Positions 1 through 6,475 of a stretch of DNA of 12,833 nucleotides are shown in pieces. The stretch comes from Ferruginibacter sp. (lineage in GTDB: Bacteria > Bacteroidota > Bacteroidia > Chitinophagales > Chitinophagaceae). Positions within the stretch are counted from its first letter, which is position 1, and each line of letters starts with the position of its first letter. The stretch lies in NCBI GenBank assembly GCA_018057635.1, contig JAGPDJ010000038.1, forward strand, positions 1 through 12,833, written 5' to 3'. A program made the position numbers and the translations under genes. The notes under the pieces are model-generated. The model was not told the origin of the DNA, made no database searches, and worked only from the letters and a program-made list of their open reading frames with translations.

Positions 1-540
1 TGCCGGTAGCGTTGACGTACAGCCTGGTAATGCCGGTGGCTGAGCTGCAGGTGTATTGTTGAATGTTATACTCCAGCTTACAAGGTTTCCTGCATTGGCC
101 CCGGTTCTTCTGTCCTGTATACATAGCTTCCATGTACCATTGGCATTCTGGCCATTGTTTACAGCACCCAAGTGTCCTTCCGGTAAATAGCTGCCATTAA
201 AAGGTGCTGTTCCAAATTTAATGGGAGTGGTAGCTGTAGCAGAAAAACAAGTAGAAGTATAATTATCTCCGTCTGCACCATTTTGTACAGACAGGGGAAC
301 TATTGTACCATCCGGGGCAGTTAATAATATTTCCAGTTCTTCATCATACGGATGATTGATATTGATACAAACCTGTGCCAGACCAAAGGCATTATTAATG
401 ACACCTATACCGGTTACAGCATTATTGAAACAGGTTTGTGTTGTACTCGTTCCCGGAATACTTCCGCCGGTTCCTGTAAATGTTTGGGCAAAGCTGCTTG
501 TAATAAAAAGGTGGAAAAATACAAACAGGTAAATTTTCAT
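1..540 (-). CDS. Secreted P-domain (proprotein convertase B-domain) protein, N-terminal part
   Basis: An open frame starts at ATG 540-538 and is still open at base 1, giving 180 residues of a protein whose 3' end lies outside the window. Residues 1-19 form a signal peptide (MKIYLFVFFHLFITSSFA, cleavage before QTF). Residues about 20-165 match the P/Homo-B domain: an INHPYDEELEILLTAPDGT stretch, then NGTWKLCIQD and NLVSWSITF, the usual hydrophobic beta strands of this fold. In Bacteroidota such domains occur in large secreted or surface proteins, often proteases or adhesins exported by the type IX system. The sorting signal and any catalytic domain would be off the left edge, so the activity is unknown. 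A Pro/Ala-rich linker begins near residue 168. The gene stands 141 bp downstream of the amylase gene and may have its own promoter, though I could not identify one. Confidence 0.85.
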   Translation of the reverse strand, partial: MKIYLFVFFHLFITSSFAQTFTGTGGSIPGTSTTQTCFNNAVTGIGVINNAFGLAQVCININHPYDEELEILLTAPDGTIVPLSVQNGADGDNYTSTCFSATATTPIKFGTAPFNGSYLPEGHLGAVNNGQNANGTWKLCIQDRRTGANAGNLVSWSITFNNTPAAQPPALPGCTSTLPA

Positions 541-681
541 AATTACTTTATTCTGATCTGAAGATTCATGCTGGTAAATGTAGTATCAGTTGCCGAACCT
601 TTTAATTTTTATGCAAAGAAAGCAAAAAAAGCATCAGCAATCATAAAACCGGGAAACCTTTAATTCTTATATCCAAAAATA

Positions 682-2091
682 TTATTTCACTAATACGAGG
701 TAACCCCAAGCTGGTAATGTTAGCTTATCTCCTCCTTTCAAATCAAACCTGGCATTGCTGAATAATTCAGTATATAGCCCTTTATGATTTTCTGCCTTAA
801 GTGTTACATTTACAGGTTTATCATTGAAATTGAATATTGATATTACTTTATCATTATTTTTTTCTCGTGATATAGAGAGCACCTGGTCTTGTTTATCATT
901 AAATATGCGGATCATTTCACCACCCCATGCTCCATTCCACAGTGCCTGGTTTTTGTGTTTTAAATCAAATAGTTTTTTGTACATACCTGCAAATGGATGT
1001 GGTTTCCAGGAAATAGTATCCTTGTCGAAGAATTTAAGCGACCTGTTCAATCCTGCTTCCTGGCCACTGTAAACCAATGGCATTCCATTTACAACTGCTG
1101 ACAGAACGATACATGCTGGCAATCCATCACCAAAATTTGAATACTGGTTGCCTTCCCAGGAATTTTTATCATGGTTATCAGTAAAAGTCATTCTAAATGC
1201 ATCCCTTGGTACAGTGTTCACATCATGTGCCATGTATTCAACCAATCCGCCGATTTTCTTTTTGCCGGTTGTTACCTCTTTCATTTTATCCCAGAGGCTC
1301 CAGGAATAAGTCATGTCAAATGAATGTTTATAAAGGTCTCTTGAATCCCATTCTGCCAGCATAAAAACCGGTTTAATTCCGTCCAGTTCTCTTCTTACAT
1401 TATCCCAGAAATCAACCGGTATAAATCCTGCAACATCACAGCGGTAACCATCAATATCAGTTTCTTTCACCCAGAATTTGAAAGCTTCTGTCATGTATTT
1501 CCGCATACCGGGTTGGTCGTAATCAAAATCTATCACATCATCCCAGTCATACCATGGTGTGGGCTGAAATTCTCCTTCTTTTGTTTTTGTATACCATTCG
1601 GGGTGCTGTGTTGCAAGCGGGTTATCCCAGGCCGAGTGATTGGCAACCCAGTCGAGGATGACATACATTCCCATGCTGTGTATTTTCTTTACCAAAGATT
1701 TGAATTCATCCATACTGCCGAATTCCGGGTTTACAGCCAGGTAATCCTTCACTGAATAATAACTGCCCATCGTTCCCTTTCTTTTCAATTCACCAATTGG
1801 GTGTATTGGCATCAGCCAGATGATATCAATTCCCAATTCTTTCAGTCGTGGTAGGTGTGACTCAAATGCTTTGAAATTTCCTTCGGGTGTAAACTGGCGA
1901 ATGTTCACTTCATAAATAGTGGCATTCCTGCTCCATTCCGGATGTTTCAATTCTACATATTGCTTAGGCGTATATGCACTACTGTCAGATAAAGTTGATT
2001 TTTTATTTTCATTATTTACTTCGGGATTGTTGCAGGAAATAAGGTGCAGGAAAAGTATGCAGGAAATAGACTTAATAGAATATTTATTCAT
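682..2091 (-). CDS. GH13 alpha-amylase-family glycoside hydrolase, lipoprotein
   Basis: This 469-residue protein should hydrolyse or rearrange alpha-1,4-glucans at the cell envelope. A lipoprotein signal ends at LISC (Cys20). The GH13 barrel spans about 55-385 and all core motifs are visible: region I DWVANH (147-152), region II GYRCDVAGF with Arg217 and nucleophile Asp219, region III LAEWD with acid/base Glu247, and region IV TDNHD with His307/Asp308. Residues about 390-469 look like the usual C-terminal beta domain. Region II ends in Phe223 rather than the His of classical alpha-amylases, so a specialised subfamily is likely and the exact substrate (starch, maltodextrin, cyclodextrin) cannot be read from sequence. 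The start lies 38 bp after the DUF4440 gene, so the two may be one transcript. No SusC/SusD or other PUL genes are in the window, so it is not visibly part of a classical Sus locus. Confidence 0.92.
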   Translation of the reverse strand: MNKYSIKSISCILFLHLISCNNPEVNNENKKSTLSDSSAYTPKQYVELKHPEWSRNATIYEVNIRQFTPEGNFKAFESHLPRLKELGIDIIWLMPIHPIGELKRKGTMGSYYSVKDYLAVNPEFGSMDEFKSLVKKIHSMGMYVILDWVANHSAWDNPLATQHPEWYTKTKEGEFQPTPWYDWDDVIDFDYDQPGMRKYMTEAFKFWVKETDIDGYRCDVAGFIPVDFWDNVRRELDGIKPVFMLAEWDSRDLYKHSFDMTYSWSLWDKMKEVTTGKKKIGGLVEYMAHDVNTVPRDAFRMTFTDNHDKNSWEGNQYSNFGDGLPACIVLSAVVNGMPLVYSGQEAGLNRSLKFFDKDTISWKPHPFAGMYKKLFDLKHKNQALWNGAWGGEMIRIFNDKQDQVLSISREKNNDKVISIFNFNDKPVNVTLKAENHKGLYTELFSNARFDLKGGDKLTLPAWGYLVLVK

Positions 2092-2129
2092 CGTTGTAAA
2101 AATATTTTATAATAATTAATAAATCAGTT

Positions 2130-2585
2130 TTAGTGTAAACTGATAACCCTGGTTATTTTCCAGCTATTGTTTTCATGTTTCCACACCATGATAAAGTTAC
2201 CGGGTTGAGAAACCGATTTTTCTAATAGGTTATGAAACAAATGCTTGCCCATTTCAATGGCTCCAAATCCCGGAATTGGAAATACCTCCATGGTTCCCTG
2301 AACAATTTCCCTGCGTACTTTTCCACAGATGTTATTTTTAACTGCATCTACCATTTCTTTTTTTGATGTAGACAAACCAGCTTTATCATGATAAAATTCA
2401 AGGTCTTCGGAAAATAAGGATGCATAAATTTCGATGTTGCAGTTATTGTAGGCAACAAAGAGTGTACTGTCTAGCCGGGCGATTGTATAATACAAAGTGT
2501 CCGCCTCTTTATTTTTATCCTGTGAATAGCAAATTGATATACCTATAATTCCAAAAATAAGCAACAGTTTTTTTTGATATTTCAT
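2130..2585 (-). CDS. Secreted DUF4440 / NTF2-like (SnoaL-like) protein
   Basis: This is a 151-residue protein with a signal peptide (residues 1 to about 21, ending ICYS before QDK). The mature part has the cone-shaped NTF2/SnoaL-like pattern of DUF4440: an N-terminal helix (RLDSTLFVAYNNCNIE), the FSEDLEFYHDKAG strand, a KKEMVDAVKNN helix and closing strands GNFIMVWKHENNSWKITRVIS. Many members have no known function; some bind small hydrophobic ligands or act in steroid- or polyketide-type chemistry. Nothing here identifies a ligand. It follows the terminator that closes the copper-type operon, so it probably starts a new transcript, with the amylase gene 38 bp downstream. The ATG is supported because it precedes the signal peptide directly. 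Confidence 0.75.
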   Translation of the reverse strand: MKYQKKLLLIFGIIGISICYSQDKNKEADTLYYTIARLDSTLFVAYNNCNIEIYASLFSEDLEFYHDKAGLSTSKKEMVDAVKNNICGKVRREIVQGTMEVFPIPGFGAIEMGKHLFHNLLEKSVSQPGNFIMVWKHENNSWKITRVISLH

Positions 2586-2648
2586 AATCTTTTTATTATT
2601 ACATTGATAAAACTAAAAGGTAAACCAATTCTGTAATAAAGGTAAAAT

Positions 2649-2682
2649 ATAAATCCTATTGACTACAGCCAATAGGATTTAT
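2649..2682 (-). terminator. Intrinsic terminator after the copper-type operon
   Basis: A perfect 13-bp inverted repeat (arms 2649-2661 and 2670-2682, 8-nt loop) begins 21 bp after the stop of the outer-membrane protein gene. Read on the minus strand, the AATAGGATTTAT arm runs into a T-rich ATTTTACC stretch. It separates the metal-type operon from the DUF4440/amylase pair. The U-tract is interrupted, so termination may be partial. Confidence 0.7.
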
Positions 2683-2703
2683 CAGTATTGATGTTGAAGA
2701 AAA

Positions 2704-3627
2704 TTATAAAGCAAAGGCGCAATGTATCATAAACCTGTTCCCGGCTTTTACAATTCCCATGGCCAGTTGCTGCGACAATGCTGTTTGAAAATTAAAACCT
2801 GCAGCAATTTTTTTATAGGCTATTTCCATTCCTGCCATACCAGATACTAATTTACCTCCAGATACAGCCACACTGAATGCTTTGTCGGTATCATTATCTG
2901 AATATTCGTATTGTATTCCAGCATTGGGCGCAAGTACAATTTTATTTTTGATATTGAATTTGTAATAGAGTTGGGTGTTCAGATTTAATTTACTTCCATA
3001 CCGGTAGTCGTATTTATTAGTTGTGTTGATCTTGTAATTTGCAGTCAGGTTTATTCCTACATCCTGTAACCTGACATCATACATTAAACTTGTATTGAAA
3101 TCAAAACTGCCGGTGCCCAATTGAAAGAGGTTTACATCAGAAGTTCCGTTATTTTTATCTGAGGGATTGTATTTGCCGGTTGGTAATTTAATTCCTGCTC
3201 CTGCCCACAGGGTTTGAACGAGCAGTTTGCTTTTAAATACCGTCTTTTTCTTATTGATTAACTGGTAATATCCCCAGATGCTGATATCGCCCAACCCTGT
3301 TTTTGTTTTAGTTATACCCTGGTTTGTGCGGTTGTTGAAATTATATGGTATTGAAGCCATGATGCGGATATTTTTTCTGATATTCCATCCACCCCATGCT
3401 TCCATGATACGATAATTTTCTTTTGTAGTAAGGTATGTAGAACTACCATTAATTCCAACATGAGAATGCAGGGTATTGTACCGGTAACGTACACCGAAAA
3501 CCTGTTTACGAAACTCAGGTAAAATTCCGATATAGTTGTTTCCTGCGCCACATCCGCAAATATCACAGGCCAAAGAAAACACAGGAATGCCTGAGCTAAC
3601 GATTAAAAAAATAAAGAATTTTTTCAT
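2704..3627 (-). CDS. Outer-membrane beta-barrel-like protein with N-terminal CDICGCG motif
   Basis: I use the ATG at 3627-3625 (MKKFFIFLIV), not the earlier in-frame ATG at 3672. The later start opens directly with a signal peptide and lies 2 bp after the YHS gene's stop, whereas the longer form would overlap that gene by 43 bp and bury the signal. The product has 307 residues. Signal peptidase I cleavage after SLA (residue 20) would leave a mature N-terminus Cys-Asp-Ile-Cys-Gly-Cys-Gly, a likely soft-metal ligand set. The rest is alternating amphipathic strands (VFGVRYRYNTL, INLTANYKI, LNTQLYYKF, MAGMEIAYKKIAAGFNFQTAL) typical of a beta-barrel of roughly 12 or more strands. It resembles uncharacterised Bacteroidota 'transporter' proteins. 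Its place as the last gene of the MbnP/diheme operon suggests metal passage or sensing at the outer membrane; that role is inferred. Confidence 0.75.
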   Translation of the reverse strand: MKKFFIFLIVSSGIPVFSLACDICGCGAGNNYIGILPEFRKQVFGVRYRYNTLHSHVGINGSSTYLTTKENYRIMEAWGGWNIRKNIRIMASIPYNFNNRTNQGITKTKTGLGDISIWGYYQLINKKKTVFKSKLLVQTLWAGAGIKLPTGKYNPSDKNNGTSDVNLFQLGTGSFDFNTSLMYDVRLQDVGINLTANYKINTTNKYDYRYGSKLNLNTQLYYKFNIKNKIVLAPNAGIQYEYSDNDTDKAFSVAVSGGKLVSGMAGMEIAYKKIAAGFNFQTALSQQLAMGIVKAGNRFMIHCAFAL

Positions 3628-3629
3628 GT

Positions 3630-3938
3630 TTATTTTTTTACTGCCAATTGTTTTGCAAACTCTTCCTTGCATTCTGTGGCACAGAAACCATATATCTTTC
3701 CGTTAACATGCAATGTGTCTGCAACTCCTGCTGTTAATGGCATTCCGCAAATTGTATCTCTCTTGGATGCAAAAATGATTCCTTCAAAGGGTTTGGTTGG
3801 CGGTATCTGCATACTGCTGCTATCAGTCATTTTTGTTTTTGTATCCTCTGTAGTATCCTTATTCTCAGTTTTAGTGTTGTTGCAGGAAACTGTGAACAAA
3901 ACCAGGCTTCCTAGCAGGATCATTTTTATCTTTTTCAT
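3630..3938 (-). CDS. YHS-domain lipoprotein, putative metal-binding
   Basis: This is a 102-residue lipoprotein: signal peptide with lipobox ending at Cys19 (FTVSC), then a hydrophilic Thr/Lys/Asp linker (20-50), then a single YHS domain (about 58-97). The YHS signature is clear: DTICGMPL (Cys64) and GKIYGFCATECKEEF (Cys86, Cys90). Free-standing YHS domains and those fused to CopA-type ATPases or TRASH-like proteins are associated with copper or other soft metals, so periplasmic metal binding or delivery is likely. It lies 44 bp after the diheme peroxidase gene and 2 bp before the CDICGCG barrel gene, consistent with translation coupled to the latter. The metal is not determined by sequence. 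Confidence 0.85.
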   Translation of the reverse strand: MKKIKMILLGSLVLFTVSCNNTKTENKDTTEDTKTKMTDSSSMQIPPTKPFEGIIFASKRDTICGMPLTAGVADTLHVNGKIYGFCATECKEEFAKQLAVKK

Positions 3939-3982
3939 TTGTGTAATTTTTATTGAATTGTTTAGAATATAAAATTAAGACA

Positions 3983-5014
3983 TTAAGGTTCAGAAAATCT
4001 TTTGTCGAATAAAAATGACCTGTCATTCAGCGTGTTTAAAAATGCAATTATTTTCTGTCTTTCATTTGTGGTAATTGAAATTCCGAACATGCCGTTTTGG
4101 TGAAGCAGCGGGTCAAGATTTGGAATATTTTGCACCTGGGATATATAATGATCCAGTACAGCATCTAACGAAAGCAATCTTCCGTCATGCATAAAAGGTG
4201 CAGTGAAAGCAAGGTTACGAAGACTTGGAACCCTGAATTTATATTTATCCGAATCAATTTGAGTAACCTTATATCTGCCTTCGTCATTTATCATACTGAT
4301 ACTTAATCCATTGTTTCTAAAATTATTGTCAGTAAATAAAGGTTCAGTATGGCACTGCCCACATTTTTGAATAACGATCAGCCTGCCTTCCTGTTCATCA
4401 GCAGTAAATGAAACATTCCCTTCTTTTCTCATTACACTGTCGTATTTACTGTTACTGCTAACACACAGTACCATGAATTGCGAAAGGGCTTTCAGAAAAT
4501 TGGTAGTATTAATTTCACTTGATCCGAATGCTTTCTGAAACAAGGTTGGGTATTGATCGGAATTCCTAAGTTTATTCAGCACATTGGGCATGGTTTCATC
4601 CATTTCCAGGTGATTGGTTATAGGCGCAACAGCCTGCAGATCGAGGTCCACAATCCCACCATCCCACATAAAACTGGTATTCCAGGCCAGGTTCATGATT
4701 GGAGGAGAATTGCGGGTTCCCAGCCTGTCGAAAATACCATGGCTTACGGTATGGCCATGATGGGTAAATGCAGCAGTTTGAATATGACAACTGCCGCAAC
4801 TGATCGTATTGTCGGCAGAAAGTTTGGTTTCATAAAACAACTTTCTACCCAGTTCAAAACGTTCTTTTGTTATGATATTATCATTTAACCGGTAAACAGG
4901 CTCCGGAAAGTTTGATGGTTTCTGAAAGCCTGTAAAGTTTTCTATTAACTCTTTCTCACAGGCATATATACCTGTGAGAAAGAGAAAGATAATAAACCAG
5001 TATTTCTTGGTCAT
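3983..5014 (-). CDS. Diheme MauG/cytochrome c peroxidase-family protein, MbnH-like
   Basis: This 343-residue periplasmic protein has a signal sequence with a probable lipidation site at Cys19 (GIYAC; Tyr at -2 is atypical) and two c-type heme sites, CGSCH (73-77) and CGQCH (218-222), the layout of the bacterial cytochrome c peroxidase/MauG family. Classical peroxidases have a Met about 14 residues after the His of the conserved FHDG-type loop as axial ligand of the second heme. Here the loop is FMHDG (274-278) and the residue at that spacing is Tyr290, as in MauG. With an MbnP-like gene only 5 bp upstream, I infer an MbnH/CorB-like enzyme that oxidatively modifies its partner, not a simple H2O2 scavenger. 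A 14-bp inverted repeat lies within codons 11-22. The Tyr assignment rests on motif spacing, not an alignment. Confidence 0.88.
   Translation of the reverse strand: MTKKYWFIIFLFLTGIYACEKELIENFTGFQKPSNFPEPVYRLNDNIITKERFELGRKLFYETKLSADNTISCGSCHIQTAAFTHHGHTVSHGIFDRLGTRNSPPIMNLAWNTSFMWDGGIVDLDLQAVAPITNHLEMDETMPNVLNKLRNSDQYPTLFQKAFGSSEINTTNFLKALSQFMVLCVSSNSKYDSVMRKEGNVSFTADEQEGRLIVIQKCGQCHTEPLFTDNNFRNNGLSISMINDEGRYKVTQIDSDKYKFRVPSLRNLAFTAPFMHDGRLLSLDAVLDHYISQVQNIPNLDPLLHQNGMFGISITTNERQKIIAFLNTLNDRSFLFDKRFSEP
4949..4984 (-). repeat. 14-bp perfect inverted repeat inside the diheme-protein signal sequence
   Basis: Arms 4949-4962 and 4971-4984 are exact reverse complements around an 8-nt AT loop (CATATATA). 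The repeat covers codons 11-22 of the diheme gene, encoding the end of the signal peptide and the lipobox region. In mRNA it would form a stable hairpin some 30 nt after the start codon. It may modulate translation or mRNA stability, or be a chance result of codon choice. Confidence 0.7.
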
Positions 5015-5019
5015 GGTTA

Positions 5020-5814
5020 TTAATTTTCAGTATGATCGTGGCTTATCATATTCACATAATTATTGGCAACGGGCACTCCTGCATTTGGAGAGTGTGCCAT
5101 AGCTACTGTAGAAAAATTCATATTGGTTGTGCCATTCAAAGCTTTTAAAATGTCTACCATTAAATGAATGTTGGTTTCTTTTCCGCTTTTAACTTTCGGG
5201 GTACCCCTTCCGGTAAGGTCAAGTGTGATCGTTCTTAAGTTATTAACAGTAGAACTGCTATAACCTCCAAAACCACCAACATGATATTGGAAAACACCAC
5301 CCATTGCTGTAATAGCAGGAGAAGTGCCGTCAATTTTAAAGAATATGTATCCGCTGTTCCAGCTCCAGTACATATCGGCAGCAGCTGCACTTACATCCAA
5401 TGAGCCTGTACGCTGGCTTACATCCATTGTGTTCCTGAGACTGTCAACACCAATTACAAAACTGAGTGATTTATATTCTCCTTCAGGGATACTCAGTTCC
5501 GGCATATGAGATGCAGCATTGCTTTCATCAATCAGAAAGTAGCATTCTGTCTGAGGAACTGTATAAACACTGCCATCAACATTTGTCAGTTTAAAATTGC
5601 TGACATAATATTTCAGTTTGGTTACTTTAAATTGCTGCCCCAATGCATTGGTATAATCTGCAGTATTTAATTGTAGATCGGTTGAACCGGCAACATTATC
5701 GAATTCAACAGAGAGCGTTGCTTTAACATTTGGGTCATATTCAGCGACTTCATCTTTTTTGCAAGAAGAAAATAAAATGGCAGATATTGACAATAGAGAA
5801 ATGATTTTTTTCAT
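5020..5814 (-). CDS. MbnP-family copper-binding-type lipoprotein
   Basis: This 264-residue lipoprotein (lipobox LFSSC, Cys18) matches the MbnP family: the N-terminal strand ATLSVEFDNVAGSTDLQL, the KVTKLKYYVSNFKL segment, DESNAASHMPELSIPEGEYKSLSFVIGVDS, and MYWSWNSGYIFFKIDG. In methanotroph MbnP, CorA and MopE a tryptophan is converted to kynurenine by a diheme partner and contributes to a copper site. Trp150 and Trp152 in the W-S-W-N-S-G-Y stretch are the natural candidates here. Possible copper ligands are His178 (FQYHVGG), His217, His241 and the C-terminal His259/His261. The diheme gene follows after 5 bp, so the two are almost certainly co-transcribed and probably interact. No methanobactin precursor or biosynthesis gene is visible. 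Family assignment is confident; the modification and the metal are inferred. Confidence 0.88.
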   Translation of the reverse strand: MKKIISLLSISAILFSSCKKDEVAEYDPNVKATLSVEFDNVAGSTDLQLNTADYTNALGQQFKVTKLKYYVSNFKLTNVDGSVYTVPQTECYFLIDESNAASHMPELSIPEGEYKSLSFVIGVDSLRNTMDVSQRTGSLDVSAAAADMYWSWNSGYIFFKIDGTSPAITAMGGVFQYHVGGFGGYSSSTVNNLRTITLDLTGRGTPKVKSGKETNIHLMVDILKALNGTTNMNFSTVAMAHSPNAGVPVANNYVNMISHDHTEN

Positions 5815-5854
5815 TTTTATAATTTTTTTTAAATGGAATTTAATATGCTGAATG

Positions 5855-5941
5855 CCTGGTGATCTATTGGTTAAATCACTGCAGGTACCAGGATGTGTTT
5901 ACCGGCTGGCCATAGCTATTTGCCCGGTATTATTGCCGGTA
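5855..5941 (-). promoter_or_regulatory. Potentially structured leader before the MbnP-like gene
   Basis: The 164-bp gap between the small Cys/His gene and the MbnP-like gene holds nested complementary segments: CCTGGT (5855-5860) with ACCAGG (5887-5892), GTGAT (5859-5863) with ATCAC (5875-5879), and TACCGGC (5900-5906) with GCCGGTA (5935-5941). On the minus strand this would fold into two adjacent stem-loops ahead of a U/A-rich approach to the start codon. It matches no riboswitch class I know. It could be an internal promoter region, an attenuator or an RNA processing site. Confidence 0.35.
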
Positions 5942-5978
5942 CATGCATGATGTCAACCTGATTGTTTGCGACTAAATT

Positions 5979-6365
5979 TTATATTGTAAAACCTGCAGAT
6001 GGAGGATGGAAATGGGAGCGGGGCATTTTAATTTCGCCTCCGGTATTGAAAATGGGGGAATAAATTTTTCGGTTTTCCGAGTTCAGGTTTAGTTGTGATG
6101 TATAAAAGGATTTTGAAGACAGGATGTTTTCATTTTTATTTTCAGATTTCCTGTCAGTATTCTGCGCTTCCTTTTTTTCTTCATCCTTTAACTTTTTCAT
6201 CATCTGGCATTTGCCATTACAATGCATTTTGGGGCGAGCTTTGTTTTCACAAAATCTGGCATAAGCTTTTGTATTGGCAACATAATCAAAAACAATAAAT
6301 GCTTTATAGAACGTTTGTGAAGCAAACGCCAGTATAAATACCAGTGCAGTTATTATTTTAATCAT
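5979..6365 (-). CDS. Small membrane-anchored Cys/His-rich protein with HCxxxC motif
   Basis: This 128-residue protein has an N-terminal hydrophobic segment (residues 3 to about 19) that acts as a signal or membrane anchor. It is followed by a cysteine cluster, FCENKARPKMHCNGKCQMMKK, with Cys39, His48, Cys49, Cys53 and a run of Met (47, 55, 56). A charged, low-complexity linker (57-100) leads to a C-terminal SHFHPP motif (His118, His120). Cys, His and Met spacing of this sort suggests Cu(I) or other soft-metal binding. I recall similar short proteins near metal-related genes in Bacteroidota but know of no characterised one. It is 164 bp upstream of the MbnP-like gene on the same strand and may be the first gene of the operon. 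Function unknown; metal binding is inferred. Confidence 0.75.
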   Translation of the reverse strand: MIKIITALVFILAFASQTFYKAFIVFDYVANTKAYARFCENKARPKMHCNGKCQMMKKLKDEEKKEAQNTDRKSENKNENILSSKSFYTSQLNLNSENRKIYSPIFNTGGEIKMPRSHFHPPSAGFTI

Positions 6366-6475
6366 AGATAAGTTGCGAAGTTAGCACATTCTATAACATA
6401 AAATATAACTGAGATCATAAAAGTATGGTGAATGTGATGCAGTATTGAATTCCATTAATTTAAAATTAAATGTGG

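Noticed and set aside
352..561. Plus-strand reading frame of 69 codons
   Set aside because: It lies antisense to the P-domain gene, which has a signal peptide and clear domain pattern. The plus-strand product shows no recognisable features.
674..681. TAnnTTTG-like -7 promoter element (minus strand) before the P-domain gene
   Set aside because: The 8-mer matches, but no -33 TTTG lies at the usual spacing and it would overlap the end of the amylase gene.
3628..3672. Upstream start (ATG 3672) for the CDICGCG barrel gene
   Set aside because: It would overlap the YHS gene by 43 bp and put 15 charged residues ahead of the signal peptide. The ATG at 3627 fits both signal and spacing.
4553..4888. 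Plus-strand reading frame of 111 codons
   Set aside because: It is the complement of the first heme-binding half of the diheme gene; the antisense product has no family features.
3983..5014. Annotating the diheme gene simply as cytochrome c peroxidase (ccpA)
   Set aside because: Tyr at the axial-ligand spacing and the MbnP-like neighbour favour a MauG/MbnH-type role, so no ccpA symbol is given.
5916..5948. Ten-codon open frame (MHVPAIIPGK) in the leader gap
   Set aside because: Too short to distinguish from chance, with no ligand-like residues or codon repetition typical of an attenuator peptide.
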